A stretch of DNA of 64,000 nucleotides, taken from assembly GCA_029237695.1 (NCBI GenBank), contig CM055275.1:10986899-11050898 (forward strand), given 5' to 3'. Positions within the stretch are counted from its first letter, which is position 1. The number at the start of each line of letters is the position of its first letter. Below the pieces are notes generated by a model, which ran no database searches, was not told where the DNA came from, and saw only the letters and a list, made by a program, of their open reading frames with translations. The position numbers and the translations under genes are program-made. Below, piece after piece: positions 31,931-42,610 of this stretch. The DNA comes from Conchocele bisecta (lineage: Eukaryota; Mollusca; Bivalvia; Lucinida; Thyasiridae).

Positions 31931-32509
31931 ATGAACGAATCACCGCTTCCAATTGTCAATACCAATCCACCAACACTGTATCCAATTGTCAATACCACTC
32001 CATCAACACTGTATCCAATTAGCGAAAGAAGTATAGATTTTAGGTTGAATAATATCGTCGCTATGCAGGATATTTTAGTTAGAGAATGTGAAAATAGAAA
32101 AAGACACGCTAACAAATATAAGCGCGCAGCGAACATAGCTGAAGCATCTAGTACGGTTCTGGCAAGTTTATCTGTAATGAGTGGTGCGAGGACTGCTGCA
32201 ACACTATCTACAATTGTAACGGTTCCACTTGCAGGGGTTTTGAGTGGAATTACCGTTTTAGCTGGAATACTTTGTATGGTAATTAGGGCGGCCGGTGGAA
32301 AACTCGAGAAAAAAAGTAGAAAACATGATAGAATATCCGTTCTCGCTAGGTCTAAGAAAAATAGCATCGACGTTATAGTGTACAAAGCGTTGGCCGATAA
32401 GAAAATAATTCCAGATAGTCAGTTTACATACAGTCGTTTCTGTCAAAATGTTCCGGGTTTATACGTGTACAAAGTGTTGTGCGTTGCGTATCCGTGGAGT
32501 TTCCGTTAG
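31931..32509 (+). CDS. Conserved Polinton membrane protein (192 aa), 3' end possibly replaced
   Basis: The N-terminus contains two copies of an 11-residue repeat (PIVNTNPPTLY / PIVNTTPSTLY) from a 33-bp tandem repeat. A basic helix follows (ENRKRHANKYKRAANIAEAS), then a Gly/Val/Ala-rich hydrophobic region of about 50 residues (ASLSVMSGARTAATLSTIV, VPLAGVLSGITVLAGILCMV), then KKSRKHDRISVLARSKKNSI. I recognise this type from other Polintons; function unknown. After about 32420 the frame runs into the ACG/CGT-rich repeat tract, and the last 25 or so residues look unrelated, so the natural 3' end may have been lost. Confidence 0.6.
   Translation: MNESPLPIVNTNPPTLYPIVNTTPSTLYPISERSIDFRLNNIVAMQDILVRECENRKRHANKYKRAANIAEASSTVLASLSVMSGARTAATLSTIVTVPLAGVLSGITVLAGILCMVIRAAGGKLEKKSRKHDRISVLARSKKNSIDVIVYKALADKKIIPDSQFTYSRFCQNVPGLYVYKVLCVAYPWSFR
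31949..32014 (+). repeat. 33-bp tandem repeat, two copies (coding)
   Basis: CCAATTGTCAATACC begins copies near 31949 and 31982; each encodes an 11-residue unit of the preceding protein. It lies in frame, so the copy number can change without breaking the gene. The half-site CCAATTG recalls the palindrome family elsewhere in the element. Confidence 0.8.
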
Positions 32510-32960
32510 TTGCGTTTCAAACCGTGTGTCGTCTACGTGTAATACGTTTTCGGCCATGCGTTGCGTTTCCCCACTCTTGCGCATGCGCGAAAGTCGAACA
32601 AACCGTGTTCAACGCATTGAGTTTCAAAAGCGTGTAATCCGTGTACAACGGTTGTAAACGTATACAACGGTTGTAAACAACGTATTGAGTTTCAAAAGCG
32701 TGTAATCCGTGTACAACGGCTGTAAACGTATACAACGGTTGTAAACGTATACAACGCTAAGTTAAACCGTTTACACGATTTAACGCTTTCTTTGACGAAC
32801 GGTTACACGCTTCAACATGTACACAGCACCGTACAGATGAAACCGTGTTATACGTATAACACGTTTCCACGGGTTTTAACGCATTACACGTTTTGGTATG
32901 CCAACCGTGTATCGCGTAGAATGCGCATGCTCAGATCGTTCTTCGTGTGTGTATATATAC
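32455..32960. repeat. ACG/CGT-rich degenerate repeat block, left part
   Basis: A dense series of short related words (ACAACGGTTGTAAACG, CGTGTAATCCGTG, GTATACAACG) in both orientations, with CGT or ACG roughly every 10 bases. A direct repeat of about 33 bp (starting GAGTTTCAAAAGCGTG) occurs at about 32619 and 32684. It is far richer in CpG than its surroundings. No coding frame is convincing. Confidence 0.75.
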
Positions 32961-33734
32961 TTCTAGACTCACTGCAGGGCTTCTAAAATTTTCAATTTTC
33001 CGGTTCTGCACCGATTTTTTTAACTCTCAGACCGATGAGATTTGAAAACTAGTCTTAAAAATCGGTCCGAGAAAAATTGCCAGTCGGCTGCTATTTCGCT
33101 ATAAACCTTGTAAATTTACCGGTTTTCACCACCAAGTAATTTATGACACATATCCGCGGGCCATATCCGTGTTAAACCAGTGTGCAGCTCGCTGTGTATT
33201 CAGTTTCTCCAAATATCGATTTTTCTTAACACACGCGTGGGACAGGTGTATAGCGGATAAGTGACTGAAATAGACTGGCTTCAGCGTAAAGATACGAGAG
33301 TTCCTAGACTCGCCATTTCTGATGATGTTAAAATAAAATAAAGAAACCATGCACTGTGTTTATCTGTGTTCGTAATATTTAACCCCAAGTAACTGACACG
33401 GACTATCGGCCCGGGCTATTCCATATTAAGTTAGGAATTGTTACATTACGCTGTATTAGGGGTCATTTTTGTGTATATAAAATGTGCATGTACGTAGGAA
33501 TGCCGCAGATCCTGATGAGCCGTCTCACGTGATCTACAATTCGCAAACATTTTGATAAACGACAAGGTACATCTATCGTGTTAAAAGCGTGACTCATTAG
33601 GCATCAGGGATTAGGGATCAATTGAAGTGCTAAATCACACCGCCGATGTACTTTGAACTCGATCTGAGGGTATGTATTCGCGATATTTTAAAAGGGACGA
33701 AACAAGGACGCCTCGAAGCGATCGGGGCCGAACA
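32961..33734. other. Gene-free segment between two ACG/CGT-rich blocks
   Basis: No coding frame or element that I recognise. Its edges show CTCAGATCG (about 32931) and CGATCTGAG (about 33661) in inverted orientation, so it might be an insertion into a once continuous repeat block. Confidence 0.4.
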
Positions 33735-34030
33735 GGTATTCGCGTTAAAACGTGTAACCGTTGTACACGTTTCAACGCTTTCATATATCTACACGCTTCC
33801 AGGTAAAGCGTTGTACACGTTCCAACTCTTTCACCTCGCTACATATGTATACGCCAAAGCGTGTTATACGCCTTGAAATGAACGTATTACACGCTTTAAA
33901 ACTAAATGGTTTGACAATGTTTATTACACGTGTACGAACCGTATTATACGTTTAAACAACGTATACAACGCTACAGCAAACCTTTGCTTTCGCGTTGCGT
34001 TCGCGTTGCGTTCGCGTTGAGTCTGCAAGT
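33735..34030. repeat. ACG/CGT-rich degenerate repeat block, right part
   Basis: The same word set as 32455-32960 (GTAACCGTTGTACACG, CGTATTACACG, AACAACGTATACAACG), ending with three copies of TTCGCGTTGCG-like units at about 33990-34020. Confidence 0.7.
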
Positions 34031-34104
34031 GTTGTCTACGCTGGAACAAAAACGGAGACTGCACTGTACCATCGATAAGAAAAATATACTCGCCTATAAA
34101 TTAA

Positions 34105-34527
34105 TTAGTAGTTTTTTTTTCTGTTCAATAATAATTTTTCAATATCTTTATAAGCGATATCGTAGAAATGTATATTCGTAAACGAATCGTTGGGTTTTAA
34201 CAATTTTATATAATACACCTTAGTTTCATATCTGATACGCATTATCCGTCTTAATGTGTGTATTTGCCTCTTATATAGTTGACATAATTGTCGGTATAAT
34301 ATTGTAAATGCAACGTTTTTATCGGAGCGTAATAAATTACACTGATATTTCATGTATTCGATATCGCCTTGTGTTTTCAATTTATAGAATTTATATATAG
34401 GACTATAACCCCCGTAATCTTCGTATAATTCGTCAACACACATATTAAAAGCTTTCAATTCACATTGTATTTTATTGTCCATTTTCTCTAATAATAGTTG
34501 TATAATTGATAGTGTGTTTCTGTTCAA
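34105..34527 (-). CDS. Hypothetical protein next to the right TIR (140 aa)
   Basis: An intact frame starting 50 bp inside the right TIR and running inward. It is very rich in Lys, Tyr, Ile and Leu, predicted mostly helical, with two Cys (MCVDELYEDYGGY; YQCNLL). An in-frame Met at residue 16 (MDNKIQCEL) is an alternative start. No motif I recognise. Being intact in an AT-rich region of a decayed element, it could be a real gene or a chance frame. Confidence 0.4.
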   Translation of the reverse strand: MNRNTLSIIQLLLEKMDNKIQCELKAFNMCVDELYEDYGGYSPIYKFYKLKTQGDIEYMKYQCNLLRSDKNVAFTILYRQLCQLYKRQIHTLRRIMRIRYETKVYYIKLLKPNDSFTNIHFYDIAYKDIEKLLLNRKKNY

Positions 34528-34576
34528 TTTCCAATATAATTGGGACTACAATATCATTTTGACTCCCACTTTTCAA

Positions 34577-34732
34577 AATTATTTTCTCCAAAATTCATAA
34601 ATTTGCTGTCGGATACAATTTTCTCGCTAACCAATTTTTGAATTTTTCGGGGGTGGTGGGGGTGTTATAGAGGGTTGAAAATAATACCACCTCAGGTGGT
34701 ATCATTTTGACTTTGACTCCCTCTATACTACT
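34577..34732. repeat. Polinton right terminal inverted repeat
   Basis: 156 bp, reverse complement of 17769-17918. It differs by a 6-bp tandem duplication (TTTGACTTTGAC in place of TTTGAC at about 34706-34717) and a few substitutions. Just inside it, 34550-34567 (ATATCATTTTGACTCCC) repeats a piece of the TIR tip. Confidence 0.95.
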
Positions 34733-34744
34733 GTATCTGATTAC

Positions 34745-35040
34745 AGGGCTGGATCCAGGATTTCAGGTTAGGGGGGGGGGCGGCGGGACTTCTTAAATAA
34801 TTGAAATAGATTACTATATTTTCGAACTACCACCGTTTGTTCGTCGACCAAGTGGAGCTGTGGAGACTGCTAGGTGGGTCCGGAGGTATGCCCTCCGGAA
34901 TATTTTTGATATCTACATCCCATTTTGCTGCGTTATGGCGCACATTTTAGAGCAAAAATATATTTTCTCGCCAACTTTTAAGGTGGGGGGGGGGGCACGC
35001 ACCGGGTTTTGCCCTACGTGAACCCGCCCTTGGATTAAAT
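34745..35040. repeat. Host dispersed repeat with G tracts
   Basis: Two G-rich runs (34770-34782, 34985-34996) in sequence related to 44795-45066 (CTAGG(C/T)GG(G)TCCGG...GCATGCTCC-like). It begins within 12 bp of the element's right end. Confidence 0.6.
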
Positions 35041-38000
35041 CTCCGATTTATTTACGATGAGCTTCAATATTGGCTGGTATTAACCTACAGGGATCGAACA
35101 TATTATCGGACAAAAATGGCAGTTTTTTAAAGATATTTTTCTTAAAATAGCAGCTACGGGCATGAACTTTTCACAAAATAATCGTCAGGTTTTTCTCTCT
35201 CAACGCATGTAAACTATTTAGCAAAATGTGCCATCTTTCTCACCTAAAATTGGGTCAGAGCATCAGTCGTAAGATTGCCCCAAAATTAACATCTACACTC
35301 AGTACATGTAATACGGACAACAGTATAATCGTCTTTATAACTTCTATTCTCACATTGAAATCATAAGTTTATCGCCTGTAAACCAGTGTAAACATCATTG
35401 TGTAGTTCCGCAGAAAAATCAGTCACTCTTCGCCTTTTGGAAAACACCATATTTATAGAAGTTATTGTATTTATAGAACAACTCGGTAATGATGTAATGC
35501 GCGCACTCGATTTTTGATGTTGTAAACAACTTGTGGACAGAGTTGGGGAATATTTTCAGCACATTTTACTAAAATGTTTGCCTTGACGACATATTCTTCA
35601 CACTGTTATGGAAACAGCAAGCAGCTGCGTGACTTATATGTATTCGTTGCAATATCGGATCAAAAGAATGCGCTTAATTAACATGTAATTTCATTTGTCC
35701 GATAAACTGATTATCTGGATAACTGGTATGACCCCTGTACACAGTTGTCATAATAAGCATTGCAATCGTAATGGACATACCCATTTCGTTGATTACGTCG
35801 CATATACTATAAAAATGGACACAATTCAACTGAACAGACAGCGATTTCGATTTTAAAATTCGCCGCCATCTTGAATTTGCTGTTGAGACTGACCAATCAG
35901 AGGCCGTGATTAGGGGTCAAAGGTGAACAAATAAAGGCAAAAACGGCACTTCATGTATATTAGGCTACTTCATGTATATCAGGTTACTTCAGATATAAAC
36001 AGCATTTATTCAACCCCCTTTATTATGCTACATGGAGCAATGGTTGCGGTATAAAAACGTTTATCCCGTCAACACAGTGCGTATGTGCGCTGAAACATGG
36101 TGCTGTGAAACAAATGTGTATCCTGTCAATACGACCTATTGTCTGTTTCACGAAAGCTGCCCAAATTTTACGGCCATATAAACAATTCGAAAACAATATT
36201 TTTTTCGATAATATTAAATTAAAGGAAAATTTAAGAATGAGCCTTCTTTTTATTTCGTGAAATTTGGTCAAATATTGATTTTATTACTAAAAATTGATTT
36301 CTCTATGGGAATTTAACATGGGGGAAAAAGAGGTAGAGGAGTGTGGCGGGAGTAAAAAAACGAAAGATTTTGGAAATTGACTCCGAAACCTAGCTAGATA
36401 GTTTGGAAATGATCTAACTAAGAAAACAAAAGTTAAATTTTGAAAATCGGTCCAGGATTACTGAAATTCTAAAATATATCCCCATGAAATTGTTTTTTCG
36501 CAATTGTTTTTCCGTGCTATTTGTGATACTTCTTCATTGAACGACGTCGAATGACTGATTTATTTTGTATAAGAGGAATAGTGGATGGAGTGTGAGTGGT
36601 ATGTAACCTTTTATTATATTTTAATTCCTGTATTTGTGAATGGAACAGGTTATAGTCCAGTGTTACACGCATATCATGTAGGTAACTCATGAGTGTGGTT
36701 TTATATGTTGTTGAGACGTAAATCATATTTCCGTCAGTTATTCATAAACCATGTGGAAATGGTCGCCGTCTTTGTAAACAGGAGTTCGCCCGACCAGACT
36801 ATGCGACTGCGCAGGCTGATCTGGGTCTACGCTGTTTACAATGGCCAAGTGATCCATTTTCGTATATTTGTGATCAGTTTATGTGTATTTTATGTGTAGC
36901 ATTGTTTGCTCTGGGATATTGGCAAACAGGATAAACCCTGATGAGGTTGCACAAGGGTGCAGCCTGATCTGGGTCTGCATTGGTTGCAAATGTTGTCGGC
37001 TACCTTCTTCCATGAAAGGGTTGCTAGTAGCCATGACCACAGCCGCGAGCAAATAATGTCTACTGTGACAATGATATTGTGCTAGCATAGCCAAGTATAC
37101 TGTCTGTGCAGTTGCTGCATATTTGCATTGTGTTACATAAGTGTGTATTATTGTTGATCTGTGATATAATACGCATCAGCTATTATGTGTCAGTTATGTG
37201 TGTCGTTGGCACTGATCAGTTGCTATGGGTTTAGTTTGATCAGGGTCTACAGTGATGCACAACTGAATAACTGTTGCATAGTATATGGGTGAGTGTGTAA
37301 TCAGTGGGTGACAATGTGTACAGGAGCATTCGTGTGCATCCGATTGTCTGTGCAGTCTGTTTAGGTTTATGACAACGTCCAATGGATGTTGTATCCATAG
37401 GATCTGTTTTATTATGTTTAATTGGCTAAGTGAATGCACAGATTTTAATAGATTTAGTCATGTAGTTATGCACATGAGAATCGCCTCCATGTGATAACTG
37501 AACTGGTGCACTGGATTCATTAGAATCATATCAGGATAATTGTAATGCATGTAATGCCATTGTGATTCACTTGACTAGTGTATATTATAATTATTCACTA
37601 GGGATGATTGTCGGTGTGGCGACGGCCAGAGGACGATGACTTAATTTATGGTGTAAACGTTTTGGGACCATATCCCGGTAGGTTATCGTCATATATTGTA
37701 TGGGTGTAAATATGGGTTTAGTGCATGTCTGTATATTTATCCCAGAATGGTTGTAAGTTCAATCCCTTCATTTCACTTGATTATCAGTTAGGTGAATTAC
37801 TGTGCGAACATGTTTGGTTCATGAGAATCGTTTTATTTTCATTATATTCTCCACATGTTCGAGGCTAAGTGATTTATGCTATTTACTATTTACTGGATGT
37901 GACAGAGGTGTCACATTCGGTAAAGTCAGCTGATATTGGGTATTAGTGTATATCATACTGATATGTGAATATGTGGTATTTATCCATGAAAGTAGGAGTT

Positions 38001-38100
38001 TGAATATTTTAAATTGCAATAATTGACTAGGTTTTGTTGGATCCATGTACTGTGCAATATTGTGTAAATGTTATGTAAATAGAAGCTTATTTTATGTACT
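35041..38100. other. Gene-free host DNA
   Basis: No gene recognised. 36058-36140 shares a dispersed repeat with 4125-4200. 36780-36850 and 36900-37010 carry the GCGCAGGCTGATCTGGGTCT-type motif common to repeats elsewhere in the window. The rest is AT-rich with short chance frames. Confidence 0.5.
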
Positions 38101-38103
38101 GTT

Positions 38104-38290
38104 TGTTTCAGAAATATTCGTCTACTTGTTTATACCAATAAACATTACGTTCTGAGAGAACGTGTTTCGTGGTGTATTGATACAACTTGCGTGACCCCAG
38201 CATTCCCACCCCCCACCCCCCAACATCATGAGCTAGCCGGGAAGGGGTTACGACAATGGCGCCCAACAAGATGGTACGGACCTACGCTGA
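38104..38290 (+). mobile_element. Possible retroelement LTR end with primer-binding-site-like sequence
   Basis: AATAAA (38137-38142) is followed about 115 bp later by TGGCGCCCAAC (38257-38267), which resembles a tRNA primer-binding site after a 5' LTR. I see no second LTR, gag or pol, so this is at most a remnant. Confidence 0.25.
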
Positions 38291-38849
38291 TTGTGACCGG
38301 GAGATGGACGTGCAGTGATAAGAAGACGCCGGTACTGTGGTATGACGCGGTATTTCTGATAAGGTTTCTTTTCTGATAAGGTTTCTTTTCACGTGAACTC
38401 TTAGCCACTATTGTGTATAGCTGTATAGCTGTATCGCTATAGAGAGTGACTGACCATCATACATGGACAAGTATATTTCTACCTGGGTGACTCTTGAACT
38501 GTGTATAAACTCGCTACGCATACACGAATACATGCATATAGGTTTTGTGCATTGATTGGAATTTGTCTGTACTGCAGAGAACACTTATGTTTGTCCGTCT
38601 GTGAGTAAAATATTGTTTTCGTTAGTGGTGTCCACCCGTACATGACCCCAAGGTCATAGTTATACTATATTACATCATTACAATCTGTCAGACTGTACGT
38701 GAGGTCACGTGTTGAGTTTTCAAGGGAAATTTCTCTGATCTGACTGGTTTTCTTTTTCTTGTCTTTCCGTGATAGTATTTTTATACGACCGTTTTTAAAA
38801 AACGGTACGTATTATGTTTTACCGCACGGCGGGCGGGCGGGCGCCTGAA

Positions 38850-39850
38850 GAAAAAGTGACTCCTCCGAAACCGTTCAGTCCATCGATCTGAAACTATACA
38901 CACGTCTTCTACACATATAGAAGATGTGCACGTTGGTGTTTTTATGCCGAAATAATATTTGTTAACAAAAATATCACCTTTTTAACTTAGTCATTTGTTC
39001 TACATTTGTCTATACAATTATATATACGGTACAGAGTTTGTGTACACAACTCCTCCGAAACTGTTCAGTCGATCGATCTGAAACTATACACAAGTCTTCT
39101 ACACATATTGGCCCCGTGCAGGCACCGGGGCGGGATCAACTGATCCTGAGAATAGTGCTGCAGTAGCCATTGCTTGTCGTAAAAGGCGACTAAACTGGCT
39201 TAACGATTGGGTTCATACTTTCCGGAACCCACTATACCGGATTTGGCCCTCATGTACATTTTGGCTTTCTTGTATGTGAGAGTTGAGTCGGGCTATGCCC
39301 CATATATAAAAGAAAATAAGATTAGCGCTAATCCTATTACTTTTAGGGATGGGATAAATGATGCTGGTGTGGCGAGGGCCTGGCACCAGATCAGGTTGTT
39401 CTAATTTCAAGACTGAATATATATTTTGATTGTAAATATTGAGTTCTGAAGTTGGGATTTACCCCCCTTGGACAGGTGGATATGGGACTCGACCCCGTTG
39501 ACCCGTCTGCGTGTAGACTCCCTGAGGCTTGTACCTCTATGTCAGAAAAGCGGACGTTAAACCCTATTCACTCACTCACTCTACACATATTGAAGATGTG
39601 CACCTTGGTGATTTTATGCCGAACAAATATATTTTAACAAAAACATCACCTTTTTAACTTAGTCATTTTTTCTACATTTTTATATACAATTCTATATAGG
39701 GTACAGAGTTTGTGTACACAACTCCTCCGAAACCGTTCAGTCGATCGTTCTGAAACTATGCACACGTCTTCTACACATATTGAAGATGTGCACCTTGGTG
39801 TTTTTATGCTGAAAACATATTTGTTAACAAAAATATCACCTTTTTAACTT
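38850..39850. repeat. Three-copy repeat split by a SINE
   Basis: Each copy has CTCCTCCGAAAC(C/T)GTTCAGTC, then GATCTGAAACTA-like, CTTCTACACATAT and TTTTTAACTTAGTCATTT. Copies start near 38862, 39051 and 39722. The middle copy is interrupted by the SINE at 39111-39579. Confidence 0.85.
39111..39579 (+). mobile_element. SINE with 13-bp target-site duplication
   Basis: The element starts GCCCCGTGCAGGCACC and ends in ATTCACTCACTCAC-type repeats. TCTACACATATTG flanks it exactly on both sides (39098-39110 and 39580-39592), the expected mark of target-primed retrotransposition. Inside are GTAGCCATTGCTTGTCG and GACTCGACCCCGTTGACC (B-box-like). Confidence 0.85.
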
Positions 39851-40920
39851 GTAGATTGTATGTAGTGTCGTATCTAACGGAACACAACAGCTTATGATTG
39901 GATATGCTGTTACATGTAGGTGGTTTATTTGACTGATCAACGTGAAGTAAGTGTGATGTATGTATTATCTCATTGTAGTGTTCCATGTGCCTTAATTAGA
40001 TTATCTCCTCCCTTACGTATGATTTAAAAATATGCATGCATGTCGAGCCTGAATAATAATCAACTGCCATGGTTCAAAATAGTATACTGTACTACAAAAA
40101 GAAATTCACCACTAGCTAATATATTGGTTAAAAGTAACACTACCACACTTGCTGTATTATATAAATGTATCTACAAGTGTTAGTACATGTATGTATACTA
40201 TCAAACATTGAACACAATAAAACCATGATCATATTAGCCGACCTGCGGCTTCGTAATTTGCCACTATTTTTGTTTTGTATCTAATAGGCGTGAAACGCCA
40301 TTTCCTGTATTCTCAGCAAGTTTGAGGGTCAGAAAATGTGCTTTATTACAGTATCATTGAGGAGGTCAGGCCCCTCCCCCACCACCGACGACCCCCCCCC
40401 CCCCCCTCCAATTCCGCCGCCCCTGCGGACACCATTTTAAACGACTGTCAATTCCTGACTCTCGGAATTAAATTTACATCTCGGAAAGCGGGAGGAATAT
40501 TTCCTGTGTAGCCAATATGACTGACGGACGGGCTAATGTACATGTAGCCCTTACTATCAGGTAGCTGACCCACACTCCCTCGGCTGCCCACCGCCGCCAT
40601 TGTGCCCCCCACCCACCGAGGGAAGGCGTGTAGTGCGTAGTTATTGTGCGGGCTGTGTGTAGTTATTGTGCGGGATACCCGTATCGAACCTGTTTATGAA
40701 TTTACTGTCAGTACTGATTTCTTTTTGTAATTGTCTTCAAACATTATGTTCGCATTTATCAACTGTACTATGCAGATTCCTTCACATACTAATTATTATT
40801 TGTTATTTTCGTAACTGATGCCCGCACGACAGAATTTATTTAGAAAATGGAATGTACAGTTGTTAAAATCGAAACAGAACATTCAGAGCAAAATCATACA
40901 TTACTGTATATTTTTATACG
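39851..40920. other. Gene-free stretch with C tract
   Basis: Nothing coding recognised. A C run lies at about 40392-40407 within CCCCTCCCCCACCACC-type sequence, and TTATTGTGCGGG is repeated near 40640 and 40660. Confidence 0.5.
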
Positions 40921-40929
40921 ATCGTTATG

Positions 40930-42610
40930 GCATAACCCCGGCGTCGTCGGCGTCGTCGGCGCCATCCACGCCATCCACAAACTTAACGTTGGGTAAATGT
41001 CTTATAACTTCTGTTTCCTTTCATGGAACATCTTGTTATTTCATACATGCATTCCTCAGATGACCCTCTATCATGCTGTAGCAAATCCATGACCAACCAC
41101 CTAGCCCTTGGCACATTCATAAACTTAATGTTGGGTAAATGCCTTATAGCTTCTGTTTCCTTTCATGGAACACCTTGTTATTTCATACATGCATTCCTCA
41201 GATGACCCTCTATCATGCTGTAGCAAATCCATGACCCACCACATAGCTCTTACCCCAAGGTCAAGGTCACAAACTTGGCACATTCATAAACATAACGTTA
41301 GGCAAATGCCTTATAACTTCTGTTTCCTTTCATGTAACACCTTGTTATTTCATACATGCATTCCTCAGATGACCCTCTATCAAGCTGTAGCACATCCATG
41401 ACCCAACACATAGCCCTTACCCCAAGGTCAAGGTCACAAGCTTGACACATTCATAAACATAACGTTGGGTAAATGTCTTATAACTTCTGTTTCCTTTCAT
41501 GGAACACCTTGTTATTTCATACATGCATTCCTCAGATGACCCTCTATCATGCTGTAGCAAATTCATGACCCACCACCTAGCCTTTACCCCAAGGTCAAGG
41601 TCACAAACTTGGAACATTCATAAACTTAACTTTGGGTAAATGTCTTATAACTTCTGTTTCCTTTCATGGAACGCCTTGTTATTTCATAAGGGCATTCCTC
41701 AGATGACCGTCTATCATGCTTTAGCAAATCCATGACCCACCACCCAGCCCTTACCCCAAGTTCAAGGTCACAATCTTGGCACATTCATAAACTTAACGTT
41801 GGGTAAATGTGTTATAACTTCTGTTTCCTTTCATGTAACACCTTGTTATTTCAAACATGCATTCCTCAGAATACCCTCTATCATGCTGTAGCAAATCTAT
41901 GACCCACCACCCAGCCCTTACCCCAAGGTCAAGGTCCTTTCATGGAACGCCTTGATATTTCATATATGCATTCATCTGATGATACTCTATCGTGCTATAG
42001 CAAATCCATGACCCAGCGGCCATCCCTTACCCGAAGGACAAGGTCTCAAACTTAGCACATTCATAAACTTAACGTTGGGGTAAATGTTTTATAACTTCTG
42101 TTTCCTTTCATGGAACGCCTTATTTCATGCATGCATTCCGTCTGATGAATGCATGTATGGAATAACAAGGTGATCCATGAAAGGAAACAGAAGGTATAAG
42201 ACATTTACCCAAACGTTAAGTTTATGAATGTGCTAAGTTTGTGACCTTGACCTTGGGGTAAGGGTTGGGTGGTGGGTCATGGATTTACTACAGCATGATA
42301 GAGGGTCATCTGAGGAATGCATGTATAAAATATCAAGGCGTTCCATGAAAGGAAATATATGTTATAATAAGTTTACCCCAACGTTAATTTTATGAATGTA
42401 CTAAGTTTGTGACCTTGACCTTGGGGTAAGAGTTGGGTGGTGGGTCATAAATTTGCTGCAGCCTGCTAAAGGTCATCTGAGGAATGCATGTATGAAATAA
42501 CAAGGTGTTCCATGAAAGGAAACAGAAATTATAAGACATTTACCCCAACGTTAAGTGTGTGGACGCCGACGCCGACGACGCCGGGTGTATACCATAAGGT
42601 ATTATGCACT
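40930..42610. mobile_element. Mirrored monomer array bounded by CGGCGTCG / CGACGCCG ends
   Basis: Seven or so 165-bp monomers (TAACGTTGGGTAAATGTC, GACCCTCTATCATGCTG, AAGGTCAAGGTCACAAAC) run forward from about 40980 to 42130, then about two and a half run in the reverse direction to 42560. The outer ends are inverted: CGGCGTCGTCGGCGTCG near 40940 and CGACGCCGACGACGCCGG-like near 42555. The right end adds CACTTCGTGCAGGCGAGCT, the reverse of the start at 59320. It behaves like a non-autonomous element with internal tandem repeats. Confidence 0.8.

Larger units (their letters stand above)
17769..34732. mobile_element. Polinton/Maverick (adintovirus-like) element, about 17.0 kb, inactive
   Basis: Bounded by 150-156 bp terminal inverted repeats and carrying the defining set: protein-primed DNA polymerase B, retroviral-type DD35E integrase, FtsK/HerA-type packaging ATPase, hexon-like major and penton-like minor capsid proteins, and several smaller proteins I recognise as usual Polinton companions. 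Size and TIR length fit the family. At least ten lesions in the polymerase and one or two in most other genes show it is a dead copy. I found no clean 6-bp target duplication: TTTATC precedes the left end and GTATCT follows the right. No adenain-type protease was found. Polintons are self-synthesising transposons that probably also form virions; here that is inference from gene content. Confidence 0.93.

Noticed and set aside
17763..34738. Six-bp target duplication of the Polinton
   Set aside because: TTTATC (left) and GTATCT (right) do not match closely enough to claim one.
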